Shown here: positions 24,374 to 33,336 of the stretch, piece by piece
Layout of the letters: each line of letters begins with the position of its first letter
Numbering within the stretch: position 1 is the first letter of the stretch
Assembly (NCBI GenBank): GCA_040387375.1
Contig: JAZKDW010000058.1
Span: 1-58,956, forward strand
Direction of reading: 5' to 3'
DNA from: JAZKDW01 sp040387375
GTDB taxonomy: Bacteria; Pseudomonadota; Gammaproteobacteria; Burkholderiales; Burkholderiaceae_D
Length of the DNA stretch: 58,956 nucleotides
Made by a program: the position numbers and the translations under genes
The notes under the pieces: model-generated
The model's database searches: none
Seen by the model: the letters and a program-made list of their open reading frames with translations, nothing else
What the model was told of the DNA's origin: nothing

Positions 24374-24811
24374 TTACTGGTTTGACGGGTAAAACCTCTG
24401 CAGATTGAGGAGTAAAGCCCATGCGGGAATGCCTACCAGCACTGCTGTAATACCCATATCGGGTATCGTGTGATAACCCTGATACAGCATCAACAGAAGA
24501 TAGGCGAAAAAAGACGAGGCCAACATGATCGCCAGTCGCGGTACCGCTCTGGCAATGACAGCCACCAATGCCAGCGCCACTGCCGTATGTGTACTGTAAT
24601 CGTGACCGAAGGCGGAAAAGAGATCAAAACAAAGATCGATCAGCATGAAACCCCAGGCAATGGACAGGACGGCGACAACAGATAACACACGCAGCCGGGC
24701 CAGACGTCTGTCCCGCCGCAAGAATGCACTTGCAAGCAGGACCAACATCAGGAGCGCCAGCAGCGGAATATAAGAACCGGCGATCCAATGCAAGGTGTCA
24801 TGGCTTGGCAT
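24374..24811 (-). CDS. small integral membrane protein of unknown function
   Basis: A protein of 145 residues from the ATG at 24811 (a TTG nine bases upstream is also in frame). About four hydrophobic segments are visible: 'IPLLALLMLVLLASAFL', 'LSVVAVLSIAWGFMLIDLCFDLF', 'AVALALVAVIARAVPRLAIMLASSFFAYLLLMLY' and 'ITAVLVGIPAWALLLNLQ'. 'FGHDYSTHTAVALAL' recalls the active-site loop of PAP2-type phosphatases, but the full PAP2 signature is not present, so I do not assign it. Followed by a 29-base gap to the DUF808 gene on the same strand. Confidence 0.6.
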   Translation of the reverse strand: MPSHDTLHWIAGSYIPLLALLMLVLLASAFLRRDRRLARLRVLSVVAVLSIAWGFMLIDLCFDLFSAFGHDYSTHTAVALALVAVIARAVPRLAIMLASSFFAYLLLMLYQGYHTIPDMGITAVLVGIPAWALLLNLQRFYPSNQ

Positions 24812-24840
24812 AACCGCCAATTTTCAGTCTGCTACACACC

Positions 24841-25791
24841 TCATGACTTGAATGACCGGATAAGCCGCTGCACAAGGCTCACGCCCCCCAGCACGATTGC
24901 GCCGGCCACCACCCCAAATACAGCACTCAACAAGGTAGGCGCCAGGGCTGCCAGCATGCCGCCGATTGCGGGAACTGTACCGGCGCCGAGCGCCAGTTCA
25001 TGGATGATATTTTCGGCGCCGGGAATACCATGCACCAGGATGCCGCCGCCCACCATGAACATGGCTGCGGTACCAATGACGGACAGCGATTTCATCATGT
25101 AAGGCGCGGTGAACAGAAGACCCCTGCCGACGCTGCGCTGGAATGCGCGAAATGCGCTTTCGCCGCTTTTCAGGCTCAAGTGCAATCCGGCATCGTCAAG
25201 CTTGACAATGCCGGCTACCAGGCCGTACACACCTACCGTCATGATCAAGGCGATGCCCGTCAGCACCGCAACCTGGGTCCAGAATGGCGCTCCGGCGACC
25301 GTTCCCAGTGTGATGGCGATAATTTCAGCTGAGAGGATGAAGTCGGTACGTATCGCACCTTTCACTTTGTCTTTTTCAAACGCAACGATATCGGTAGCGG
25401 GATCAGCCAGCGCCTTGAGATGCTCCACGTGATGCACCTCGTCCTCATGCTTGTCGTGCATCAGCTTGTGCGCGAGCTTTTCGAAACCTTCGTAACACAG
25501 GAAGGCACCGCCCACCATCAGCAGCGGCGTCACTGCCCACGGCGCCCACGCGCTGATGGCAAGGGCGGCGGGCACCAGGATCAGCTTGTTTTTAAAGGAA
25601 CCTTTCGTGACGGCCCAGACAACCGGCAATTCACGGTCAGGGCTTACGCCTGACACCTGCTGGGCGTTCAGCGCCAGGTCATCGCCAAGAACACCGGCGG
25701 TTTTTTTTGCGGCAACTTTGGTCATGACGGCCACATCGTCGAGGATGCTTGCGATGTCGTCGATCAGCAATAACAGGCTGCTTCCGGCCAT
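24841..25791 (-). CDS. DUF808 family membrane protein (YedI-like)
   Basis: A 316-residue inner-membrane protein of family DUF808 (E. coli YedI), function unknown. The N-terminus 'SLLLLIDDIASILDDVAVMTKVAAKKTAGVLGDDLALNAQQVSG' is highly characteristic. It is followed by 'RELPVVWAVTKGSFKNKLILVPAALAISAWAPWAVTPLLMVGGAFLCYEGFEKLAHKL', a His/Glu-rich cytoplasmic loop, 'GAIRTDFILSAEIIAITLGTV' and glycine-rich C-terminal helices. AAGGAA precedes the ATG. Divergent from the ALDH gene; the membrane protein at 24374 may be co-transcribed downstream. Confidence 0.88.
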   Translation of the reverse strand: MAGSSLLLLIDDIASILDDVAVMTKVAAKKTAGVLGDDLALNAQQVSGVSPDRELPVVWAVTKGSFKNKLILVPAALAISAWAPWAVTPLLMVGGAFLCYEGFEKLAHKLMHDKHEDEVHHVEHLKALADPATDIVAFEKDKVKGAIRTDFILSAEIIAITLGTVAGAPFWTQVAVLTGIALIMTVGVYGLVAGIVKLDDAGLHLSLKSGESAFRAFQRSVGRGLLFTAPYMMKSLSVIGTAAMFMVGGGILVHGIPGAENIIHELALGAGTVPAIGGMLAALAPTLLSAVFGVVAGAIVLGGVSLVQRLIRSFKS

Positions 25792-25941
25792 AGTTGAATT
25801 CCTTGAATAAAATAGTGTAAAAGCGGTGCTGAAACAATCATCTTACCGATAATCGTGTAATGCTGTGCATGCGCTGGTCCGCAAGAAGTCCATGACTATA
25901 ATGCTTGGTGTCCGTATCATCCTGTCCTGGAGGAATCCGCC

Positions 25942-27477
25942 ATGCACGTTTCTGACATTTTCACAGCACTGGAATTGGACTGCAGCGCATATGCCGGCGC
26001 CGACTTGCTGGTGCGGTCGCCGCGCGATGGCGCCGCCATTGGGTCCCTGCGCGCGCATACCGCCGCGCAGGCCGAATCGATGCTGTCGAATGCACGCGAC
26101 GCCGGTCAGAAATGGCGTCTCGTCCCGGCGCCGGTGCGCGGGGAATTGGTCAGGATCCTGGGCGAAGTGCTGCGCGAATTCCGTCAGCCTCTCGGACAAC
26201 TGGTCACGCTTGAAACCGGAAAAATTCTCGCCGAAGGCATCGGTGAAGTCCAGGAGATGATCGATATTTGCGATTTTGCGCTCGGACTTTCGCGCCAGTT
26301 GTACGGCTTGACGATCACATCCGAGCGTGCCGGCCATCGCATGATGGAAACCTGGCATCCGCTCGGTGTGTGCGGCGTCATCACTGCCTTCAATTTCCCG
26401 GTCGCCGTCTGGTCCTGGAATGCGTCACTGGCATTGGTGTGCGGCAATGCGGTGGTATGGAAACCGTCCGAAAAAACGCCGCTGACGGCGCTGGCGGTTC
26501 AGTCCTTGTTTGCCAAAGCGGTTGCCAGGTTTTCTCTCCATCGCCCCGCCCTTGTGCCTGAGGACCTCTGCCAGGTGCTGCTCGGCGGCAGCGAAATCGG
26601 CGAGGTACTCGCCCGTTCGCCGCTGGTCCCGCTGGTGAGCGCTACCGGCAGTGTCCGCATGGGCCGTATTGTGGCAAAACATGTTGCCGCTCGCCTTGGC
26701 CGCAGCCTGCTTGAGCTGGGCGGCAATAATGCCATGATCGTCGCGCCGAGCGCTGATTTGAACCTCGCCTTGCGCGCCATTATTTTCGCTGCGGTCGGCA
26801 CCGCCGGACAGCGTTGCACCAGCCTTCGGCGTTTGTTTGTTCATCGGTCGATCCATGCTGATTTGATCAGCCGCATCGAACGGGTATATGCCAGCGTCAA
26901 AGTCGGCGATCCGCTGGATGCCAGTACCCTGGTCGGCCCACTGATCGACCAGCATGCTTTCGAGGCGATGAGCAAGGCATTAAAACAGGCGACAGCCGAA
27001 GGCGGCGTGGTCAGCGGAGGCGAACGCGTCGGGATTGCCGGCGCCACGAATGCGTTTTATGTACGGCCGGCTCTGGTGCAAATGCCGGCGCAGACGGCAA
27101 TCATGCATCAGGAAACCTTTGCGCCGATCCTGTATGTAGTCGCTTATGATGATTTCGAGGCGGCGATCCGGCTGAATAACGCCGTGCCGCAGGGGCTCTC
27201 TTCCGCCGTCTTCACCAATGATGTGCGGGAAGCCGAAACGTTCATGTCATCCACAGGCAGCGATTGTGGCCTGGCAAACGTTAACATCGGGACCAGTGGC
27301 GCCGAAATCGGTGGTGCTTTCGGCGGCGAAAAAGAGACTGGCGGCGGTCGTGAATCCGGCACGGATGCATGGAAAAACTATATGCGCCGCGCAACCAATA
27401 CAATCAATTACAGCGGCACGCTGCCGCTTGCGCAAGGGGTGACGTTTGACATTGATCCGGCTGAACGACCGGTCTAG
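25942..27477 (+). CDS. ALDH7-type aldehyde dehydrogenase (probable aminoadipate-semialdehyde dehydrogenase)
   Basis: A 511-residue NAD(P)-dependent aldehyde dehydrogenase. Motifs: 'WHPLGVCGVITAFNFPVAVWSWNASLALVCGNAVVWKPSEKTPL' (cofactor site), 'LLELGGNNAMIV' with the general-base Glu, and 'AVGTAGQRCTSLRRLFVH' with the catalytic Cys. The end 'SGAEIGGAFGGEKETGGGRESGTDAWKNYMRRATNTINYS' is the hallmark of the ALDH7/antiquitin group (AmaB/Pcd), which oxidises alpha-aminoadipate semialdehyde in lysine breakdown. A GGAGG site lies nine bases before the ATG. It is monocistronic, with no other lysine catabolic gene nearby, so the substrate is inferred from family only. Confidence 0.88.
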   Translation: MHVSDIFTALELDCSAYAGADLLVRSPRDGAAIGSLRAHTAAQAESMLSNARDAGQKWRLVPAPVRGELVRILGEVLREFRQPLGQLVTLETGKILAEGIGEVQEMIDICDFALGLSRQLYGLTITSERAGHRMMETWHPLGVCGVITAFNFPVAVWSWNASLALVCGNAVVWKPSEKTPLTALAVQSLFAKAVARFSLHRPALVPEDLCQVLLGGSEIGEVLARSPLVPLVSATGSVRMGRIVAKHVAARLGRSLLELGGNNAMIVAPSADLNLALRAIIFAAVGTAGQRCTSLRRLFVHRSIHADLISRIERVYASVKVGDPLDASTLVGPLIDQHAFEAMSKALKQATAEGGVVSGGERVGIAGATNAFYVRPALVQMPAQTAIMHQETFAPILYVVAYDDFEAAIRLNNAVPQGLSSAVFTNDVREAETFMSSTGSDCGLANVNIGTSGAEIGGAFGGEKETGGGRESGTDAWKNYMRRATNTINYSGTLPLAQGVTFDIDPAERPV

Positions 27478-27509
27478 ATCAATTGATGGATGTTGCTGAT
27501 GTGCGATTT

Positions 27510-27533
27510 GCCGGCCGCACGCATGCGGCCGGC
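27510..27533. terminator. bidirectional hairpin between ALDH and lipoprotein paralogue
   Basis: A perfect stem GCCGGCCGC / GCGGCCGGC with a six-base loop sits between two convergent stop codons (27477 and 27552). It can serve both transcripts and is nearly the same as the hairpin at 23020-23047. Confidence 0.5.
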
Positions 27534-27551
27534 CGGTATCACAAATTGGAC

Positions 27552-28593
27552 TTACTTGACAGCGATCGCCGCCAGCGACGTTGCTCTTGACTGGATGCCC
27601 AAGGTTACCAGTTGCAGCGCGCCGATCGAGATGCCGCTTGCGTCATTGATCTGGTAGGCCACGAGCGGGTCTACTGCGTACAGGCGGTCATTCACAGCGT
27701 CGTACGTTATATCCTCAAAGCCTGAACTCGTCGCGACCGCGACAGTCAGGCTGGCCGATCCACCGATTACCGTACTTGCGTGGTCAATAATGCTGATCGA
27801 ACGCGCACCGTCTATTGCATAAAGGCGGTCGCGCGTGGTGTCGAGCGCCATTTTTTTGGTAGCGCATACATTGATTACACGATCTGCCGCGGCGACGCCA
27901 TCCAGCGTATTCGCATTCCCGAAAACGCCAATCTTGCATCCTGTCGAATCATTGATGTTGACGTATAAAATGTTGCGTACCAGATCAATGGCGAGGCCAT
28001 TAATGGACGTCACGGAAGAGCTGCCTGGCGTTGATTGTGCCGTGAGGGAAACAGCAATGGATCGTGCAGGCAGTGCATTGGCAGAGGTACTGGCATTGTC
28101 GAATACCAGGACTTTCTGTTGTTGTTGGTCAAGGATATACAAACGGTCGTTATTGCGGTCCAGCAGCGGCGCACTGAAACGAGACGCAAGAGAAGTGGCC
28201 AATATCCGTGACGGTGCGATATCTCCATTGGCCTTTCCACCTTCATCAAACACCAGGATTTCCGTCCCCTGTGCGACATACAGGCGATCTGCCACGCCAT
28301 CGATTGCAATGCTATCGATGGCAGAGGTAATGCGTCTTCGGTCCGCTGATGAGGCGGTCCAGTGTAATGGCGCCAATAACCAGATTGGATTTTACGACCG
28401 AAACAATTGCCTGGTTCAATTTGTCGGCCACAAACAGATTGCTTGAACCGATAACCGGTTGGTTCACAAATAAATTGTCATCGCCGCCACCACCACCTCC
28501 GCATGCCGCAAGGACAGAAATGGCGGTAGTGGCGAGCAGCAAAGACACGCGCTGACGGAAACGTGCTCTTGATTTTGAATTCGAATTTTGCAT
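27552..28593 (-). pseudogene. beta-propeller lipoprotein, frameshifted paralogue
   Basis: The first 93 codons (28593-28315) encode a lipoprotein signal with lipobox 'LAAC' and a six-Gly run, then 'LFVADKLNQAIVSVVKSN...LDRLISGPKT', and stop. Homology to the intact gene at 23066-24136 resumes in another frame from about 28340 ('SIAIDGVADRLYVAQGTEILVFDEGGKANGDIAPSRILA') and runs to 27552. Joining them needs a one-base insertion or two-base deletion to be undone near 28335-28345. Some codons of the linker also seem missing relative to the paralogue. It may be a true pseudogene or a sequencing error; either way the two halves are one gene by descent. Confidence 0.75.
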
Positions 28594-29083
28594 TTATACC
28601 CCTTAAAAAATTGCAATTCTGCGAGATAAAAACAATTAATTTTTTACCAACGATAATTATTGATCAATTAATAACTTAAAGGTCTTTTTAATAACTTTTA
28701 TCGATGGCAGCGTATCTTTGTGATCACATTAAGACCGGCTTGACAGGCGCGTCTTGCGCCCGGTTCAGGTATCAGGAAATTGCCTTGGCGCGATGGTCAG
28801 ACAGACGTGCAGACGCCACGCGTGCATGTAGGCTGGCGCGGTGGCAGAGGATAAAAAAGGAGAGGAAAAAAGATTGCTGACGGCCGTGACCCGGACCGCA
28901 GGCATGGCGGACCGTGCTGGCCGCACGGCCGGTACGCGAATTACCACCTGATGCAGGTCATGCTGCGAGAGGTCCGGCTTGCCATTGGCCGGTACTTAAC
29001 GAGCTTTCGTGGAAATGGCCTGCTTTACCTGCTGTTTGATGGCGCCGAAAATGGCGTTCCCGTCGGCGCCGGCATCCGGCCCA
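28594..29083. other. 490-base stretch without a supported gene
   Basis: The part nearest the lipoprotein remnant (28610-28720) is AT-rich and probably its promoter region. The remainder is GC-richer. On the minus strand just after the methyltransferase stop there is an open frame of about 29 codons ending at 28999 ('IFGAIKQQVKQAIS...'), without a start codon. No RNA gene, terminator with U-tract or repeat was recognised. Confidence 0.5.
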
Positions 29084-29743
29084 TTATTTCAGGCGGCAGG
29101 TGAGCATCCAGAAATGTTCCAGCCGCAGGATCCGGATATCCTTCACCGCCGCACCCATTTTTTTGCGCAAGGCGCTATCGGTCGGAAAATTCTTCAGCAC
29201 TTCATGCCGCTCGCCGTTGGCCAGCCTGCGGATCTGGTAGGTATTGCCTTCGAGATCAGTGCGCGCGATCGTGGTACTGATGCCTTCGACATAAACGCTG
29301 TCGACCAGCACCAGCAATGTGTCCTTGCCTAGCCTGGCGCGCAACTGCTCCAGATAGCCGCCCTGGTCCTGACGCTTGACATGCGACCACCAGCAGCCGC
29401 CAAAACACGCCGAAAAGGTTCCTGTCACCTGCAGGTCAAATGCGTCCGCCAATGCAAATTGCACCTTCTCCGCAGGCAAGCCCTTGGCCCGCGCGATCTC
29501 GAGCATTTCCGGATTGATATCGGTTGCCAGCACTGACTGCGCCGATTGCGCCAGTGGCGCCGTCCAGTAACCGGTGCCGCAGGCAAGTTCCAGGACCTGG
29601 TGATCGCGCACGGACTCGCGCACCCGCTCCTTCAATATCGCAAGGTCCGCTTGCCGCTCCGGTTTGCCATACACATCCTGTTCATGGGTACTGGCACGGC
29701 GGGCATAATAAGTGGCCAGGCCGCTGCGCTCTTTGCTATTCAT
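29084..29743 (-). CDS. class I SAM-dependent methyltransferase
   Basis: A 219-residue methyltransferase with motif I 'VLELACGTGYWTAPLAQSA' (residues about 50-68), 'VLATDINPEMLEIARAKGL' (motif II), 'VQFALADAFDL' (motif III) and 'ACFGGCWWSHVKRQDQGGYLEQLRARLG'. The N-terminus 'GLATYYARRASTHEQDVY' resembles small UbiE-like enzymes of unknown substrate. It lies 18 bases downstream of the CysB-like regulator on the same strand and could be expressed from that transcript. No link to sulfur metabolism is demonstrable from sequence. Confidence 0.82.
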   Translation of the reverse strand: MNSKERSGLATYYARRASTHEQDVYGKPERQADLAILKERVRESVRDHQVLELACGTGYWTAPLAQSAQSVLATDINPEMLEIARAKGLPAEKVQFALADAFDLQVTGTFSACFGGCWWSHVKRQDQGGYLEQLRARLGKDTLLVLVDSVYVEGISTTIARTDLEGNTYQIRRLANGERHEVLKNFPTDSALRKKMGAAVKDIRILRLEHFWMLTCRLK

Positions 29744-29761
29744 GTTCGACTTTCCACATTC

Positions 29762-30703
29762 TCATAATTCGTATAAATCCTTTTCGCCGCTCAGGACCTG
29801 GTCGATCAGCTTGCGGTTCAGCGTCGGCGTCAGCAATTCTATGAAGGTATATACATAGCTGCGCAGATAGGCGCCCTGCTTGACTGCCACCCGCGACACA
29901 TTGGTGCCGAACAGGTGGCCGACGCTGATCGCCCGCAGATTCTTGTCGCGCTCGGCATCGAAAGCCATGCCCGCGATAATACCCACCCCCATGTTGAGTT
30001 CGACATACGTCTTGATCACATCGGCATCGATCGCCTCCAGCAATACATTCGGCTTGAGCGAACGCAGCGCAAACGCATGATCGATCTTGCTGCGCCCGGC
30101 GAATGCCGCATCATAGGTGATCAACGGATAGGCGGCAATTTCTTCCAGCGTGACCGACTTCGATTTGAGCAGCGGATGATCCGGCGGCACCACCAGCAAA
30201 TGTTCCCATTGGTAGCACGGCAATGAGATCAGACCGGGAATATCGGCAATCGACTCCGTGGCAATGGCAATGTCAGCCTGGTCTTTCAATACCATGTCGA
30301 CAACCTGCTTTGGATTGCCTTGCAATAAGGATAATCGCACCTTCGGATATTTTTGCGCAAAAGCCTGCACCACCTTGGGCAGCGCGTAGCGCGCCTGGGT
30401 ATGTGTGGTCGCAATGGTAAAACTACCGCTATCCTGGGCGGCAAACTCCTTGCCTATCTGTTTCAAACCGTCGATTTCCTGCATGATGACTTCGACGGAC
30501 TGGAGTATAGCGCGCCCCGGCTCGGTCAGCCCCCGAATCCGTTTGCCATGGCGTGTGAAGATATCCACGCCTAACTCCTCTTCCAGCTCGATGATTGCCT
30601 TCGATACGCCAGGTTGCGAGGTGAATAATGCCTTGGCGGCCTCAGTCAGGTTGAAGTTCTGGCGCACCGCTTCACGTACGAACCGAAGTTGATGAAGATT
30701 CAT
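29762..30703 (-). CDS. cysB: LysR-type regulator, CysB/Cbl-like
   Basis: CysB-type regulators activate sulfate-assimilation genes under sulfur limitation, with O-acetylserine or related ligands as signals. The 313-residue protein has the N-terminal winged helix 'NLHQLRFVREAVRQNFNLTEAAKALFTSQPGVSKAIIELEEELGVDIFTRHGKRI', which is the CysB rather than generic LysR form. The ligand domain shows 'TTHTQARYALPKVVQAF' and 'ATESIADIPGLISLPCYQWEHLLVVP', also CysB-like. It is divergent from the TauE-cysI operon over a 131-base AT-rich gap, supporting local control. Cbl or a paralogue is the alternative. Confidence 0.88.
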   Translation of the reverse strand: MNLHQLRFVREAVRQNFNLTEAAKALFTSQPGVSKAIIELEEELGVDIFTRHGKRIRGLTEPGRAILQSVEVIMQEIDGLKQIGKEFAAQDSGSFTIATTHTQARYALPKVVQAFAQKYPKVRLSLLQGNPKQVVDMVLKDQADIAIATESIADIPGLISLPCYQWEHLLVVPPDHPLLKSKSVTLEEIAAYPLITYDAAFAGRSKIDHAFALRSLKPNVLLEAIDADVIKTYVELNMGVGIIAGMAFDAERDKNLRAISVGHLFGTNVSRVAVKQGAYLRSYVYTFIELLTPTLNRKLIDQVLSGEKDLYEL

Positions 30704-30731
30704 TGTCTTTCCCTGATGCTTTTTGTAATGC

Positions 30732-30764
30732 GCTTATTTATATATGCCGAATAAGCATATAAGC
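30732..30764. promoter_or_regulatory. AT-rich imperfect dyad in the cysB-tauE intergenic region
   Basis: The stretch begins GCTTATTTATATATGC and ends AAGCATATAAGC, giving an imperfect inverted repeat in the divergent promoter region. Its position fits an operator for the LysR-family regulator transcribed leftward (LysR boxes are T-N11-A dyads). A TATAGA hexamer near 30788 could be the -10 of the rightward operon, without a good -35, as expected for an activator-dependent promoter. No direct evidence of binding. Confidence 0.35.
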
Positions 30765-30834
30765 AAATAAATACATTGTAGTTTGGAATATAGACGAAGT
30801 TTATTACGATTCAGCCTCGATTATCCGGGGTGAT

Positions 30835-31608
30835 ATGACTCTTTCTTATATAGTTTCAGGTTTTGCGGTGGGCATGCTGGTCGGTTTAACCGGCGTAGGC
30901 GGCGGATCGTTGATGACGCCGCTATTGACGCTGCTGTTCGGAGTCAACCCGACTGTGGCCGTCGGCACCGATCTTGCATTCGCCTCGGTCACCAAGGTGG
31001 CCGGCACATTCGCACATCGATATCGCGGCACCGTGCATTGGCAAATCGTAAAACATCTGTGCATGGGCGCATTGCCGGCGGCCGTGCTATCGATCCTGGC
31101 GTTGCAGTATTTCGGCGCCCTGGACAAGGAAATCGGCCAGATCATCCGTTATTCGATCGCCGGCTCCGTTTTACTGACTGTCATCGCCATCATCTTCCGC
31201 GGCAAGACCCAGGCATGGATCAAGGCGCATCCGGAACGGCAGCTGCAGGGTCGGGCGCTGGTGAACGCCACAATCACGGCAGGCGCCGTGCTCGGCATAT
31301 TGGTTACAATATCGTCTATCGGCGCCGGCGCAATTGGCGCGACTTTGCTTGTATTGCTTTATCCTCGCCTGTCACCGGCCGAGATCGCCGGCACCGATAT
31401 TGCGTACGCGGTACCGCTGACGGCGATTGCCGCCTTCGGTCACTGGTATCTCGGCTCGATCAACTGGGAACTGCTGGCGATGCTTTTGCTGGGCTCCGTG
31501 CCTGGCATTACGATCGGCTCCCTGGCTGCGCGAGCGATTCCGGAGAAATTCCTGCGTATTGTGCTGGCAACCACACTCACAGGCGTCGCCTTCAAGCTGG
31601 TTTTTTAA
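30835..31608 (+). CDS. TauE/SafE family permease
   Basis: A 257-residue inner-membrane protein with seven or eight hydrophobic segments. The family signature is repeated: 'VGMLVGLTGVGGGSLMTPLLTLLFGVNPTVAVGTDLAFASVTKVAG' in the first half, and 'SIGAGAIGATLLVLLYPRLSPAEIAGTDIAYAVPLTAIAAFGHWYLG' in the second. Family members export sulfite or organosulfonates, or take up sulfur compounds. As first gene of the operon, 33 bases before cysI, it probably moves sulfite or sulfate; the direction cannot be told from sequence. Confidence 0.85.
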   Translation: MTLSYIVSGFAVGMLVGLTGVGGGSLMTPLLTLLFGVNPTVAVGTDLAFASVTKVAGTFAHRYRGTVHWQIVKHLCMGALPAAVLSILALQYFGALDKEIGQIIRYSIAGSVLLTVIAIIFRGKTQAWIKAHPERQLQGRALVNATITAGAVLGILVTISSIGAGAIGATLLVLLYPRLSPAEIAGTDIAYAVPLTAIAAFGHWYLGSINWELLAMLLLGSVPGITIGSLAARAIPEKFLRIVLATTLTGVAFKLVF

Positions 31609-31641
31609 AGCGGATTTTCAAGACATATTTAAGGATTAACG

Positions 31642-33336
31642 ATGTATCGCTACGATCAATACGACACTCAAATCGTCAAGGAACGCATCGCGCAATATCG
31701 CGACCAGGTGCGTCGGCGCCTGTCGGATGAACTCGCAGAAGACGAATTCCGTCCGCTTCGCCTGCAAAATGGCCTCTACCTGCAGCGCCATGCGTACATG
31801 CTGCGCGTTGCCGTGCCTTACGGTCTGCTGTCCTCGGCGCAGATGCGCATGTTTGGACACATCGCACGCAAATACGACCGCGGTTACGGCCACTTCACCA
31901 CGCGCCAGAATATCCAGTACAACTGGATCAATCTCGAAGAAACGCCGGACATCCTCGAACAGCTGGCCTCGGTCGAAATGCATGCGATCCAGACCTCGGG
32001 CAATTGCATTCGCAACATCACCTCGGATGAATATTGCGGCGTGGCGGCGGACGAGCTCATCGATCCGCGTCCGTATGCTGAAATCATGCGCGAGTGGAGC
32101 ACCTTCCATCCCGAATTCGCCTACCTGCCGCGCAAGTTCAAGATGGCGTTCAACGGCGCCGTGGAAGACCGCGCAGCGATCGCCGTGCACGACATCGGCC
32201 TGAACGTGGTTCGCAACGAGCAAGGCGAGATCGGCTTCCGCTTCATGGTCGGCGGCGGCATGGGGCGCACGCCTATCCTCGGCAGCGTCATCAACGAGTT
32301 TGTGCCCTGGCAGCACATGCTGACTTACACCGAAGCGATCATGCGTGTGTATAACCTGCATGGCCGGCGCGACAATATCTACAAGGCGCGCATCAAGATC
32401 CTGGTCAAGGCAATCGGCGCTGAAGAATTCAAGCGCCAGGTCGAAGCCGAATGGGCCGACATCAAGGATGGTCCAAGCACGCTGACCACAGAAGAACTCA
32501 ATCGCGTCGCTGCGTACTTCCAGCCGCCCGCCTACGAAAAACTGAGCGCGGGCGATGATTTGCTCGAGCAGCAAAAAGCCGCGAGCAAGGGTTTTGAGAA
32601 TTGGCTCAAGCGCAACGTGAAACCGCACAAGGTACCAGGCTATGCAATCGTGCTGCTGTCGCTGAAGAAAACCGGCCTGCCGCCGGGCGACGCCACCGCC
32701 GACCAGATGGATTTCATGGCCGATCTGGCCGACCGCTACAGCCTGGGCGAACTGCGTGTCACGCATGAACAGAACATCGTGCTGGCCGACGTCAGGCAGT
32801 CCGATTTGCTGGCGCTGTGGCAGGAAGCCAAGGCGAAAGGCCTGGCAACACCGAATATCGGCCTGCTGACCGACATCATCTGCTGCCCTGGCGGCGATTT
32901 CTGCTCGCTGGCCAATGCAAAATCGATTCCGATCGCGGAAGCGATTGCCGAGCGTTTTGACAATCTCGATTTCCAGCATGACATCGGCGACATCGAACTG
33001 AACATCTCCGGTTGCATCAATGCCTGCGGCCACCATCATGTCGGCAATATCGGCATTCTCGGTGTCGACAAGGATGGCGCCGAGTGGTACCAGGTCTCGA
33101 TTGGCGGCGCGCAAGGCAATCAAAGCTCGATCGGCAAGATCATCGGGCCGTCATTCTCCGCGCACCAGATGCCGGAGGTAATCGACCGGCTGTTGCAAGT
33201 CTATGTACGGGACCGGATTGAAGACGAACGATTCATCGATACCGCACGCCGGGTTGGCGTGGCGCCATTCAAGGAACATGTGTACGCCACCCCGATCAAG
33301 GCCCGTCACAACACAGGGGAAGACGCATATGCGTGA
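31642..33336 (+). CDS. cysI: assimilatory sulfite reductase hemoprotein (nitrite/sulfite reductase family)
   Basis: It reduces sulfite to sulfide with six electrons. The 564-residue protein carries the siroheme/[4Fe-4S] ligands as CX5C (C415, C421 in 'CCPGGDFCSLANAKSIP') and CX3C (C458, C462 in 'ISGCINACGHHHVGNIGILG'). N-terminal ferredoxin-like half-domains ('GHFTTRQNIQYNWINLEETPDILEQLASV', 'RNITSDEYCGV') match the family. Nitrite reductases share these motifs, but the cys operon context settles sulfite. No CysJ flavoprotein is encoded nearby, so electrons probably come from ferredoxin or another reductase; the DUF934 protein next door may be involved. Confidence 0.93.
   Translation: MYRYDQYDTQIVKERIAQYRDQVRRRLSDELAEDEFRPLRLQNGLYLQRHAYMLRVAVPYGLLSSAQMRMFGHIARKYDRGYGHFTTRQNIQYNWINLEETPDILEQLASVEMHAIQTSGNCIRNITSDEYCGVAADELIDPRPYAEIMREWSTFHPEFAYLPRKFKMAFNGAVEDRAAIAVHDIGLNVVRNEQGEIGFRFMVGGGMGRTPILGSVINEFVPWQHMLTYTEAIMRVYNLHGRRDNIYKARIKILVKAIGAEEFKRQVEAEWADIKDGPSTLTTEELNRVAAYFQPPAYEKLSAGDDLLEQQKAASKGFENWLKRNVKPHKVPGYAIVLLSLKKTGLPPGDATADQMDFMADLADRYSLGELRVTHEQNIVLADVRQSDLLALWQEAKAKGLATPNIGLLTDIICCPGGDFCSLANAKSIPIAEAIAERFDNLDFQHDIGDIELNISGCINACGHHHVGNIGILGVDKDGAEWYQVSIGGAQGNQSSIGKIIGPSFSAHQMPEVIDRLLQVYVRDRIEDERFIDTARRVGVAPFKEHVYATPIKARHNTGEDAYA

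Noticed and set aside
24374..24811. PAP2-type phosphatase assignment for the small membrane protein
   Set aside because: Only a faint 'GHDYSTHTA' resemblance; the KxxxxxxRP and SRxxxxxHxxxD signatures are missing.
28999..29083. Short start-less frame after the methyltransferase stop ('AIFGAIKQQVKQAIS')
   Set aside because: Only about 29 codons and no start codon or ribosome-binding site; may be a gene remnant, but cannot be supported.
31636..33123. 495-codon minus-strand open frame opposite cysI
   Set aside because: Shadow frame; cysI has intact Fe-S and siroheme ligands on the other strand.
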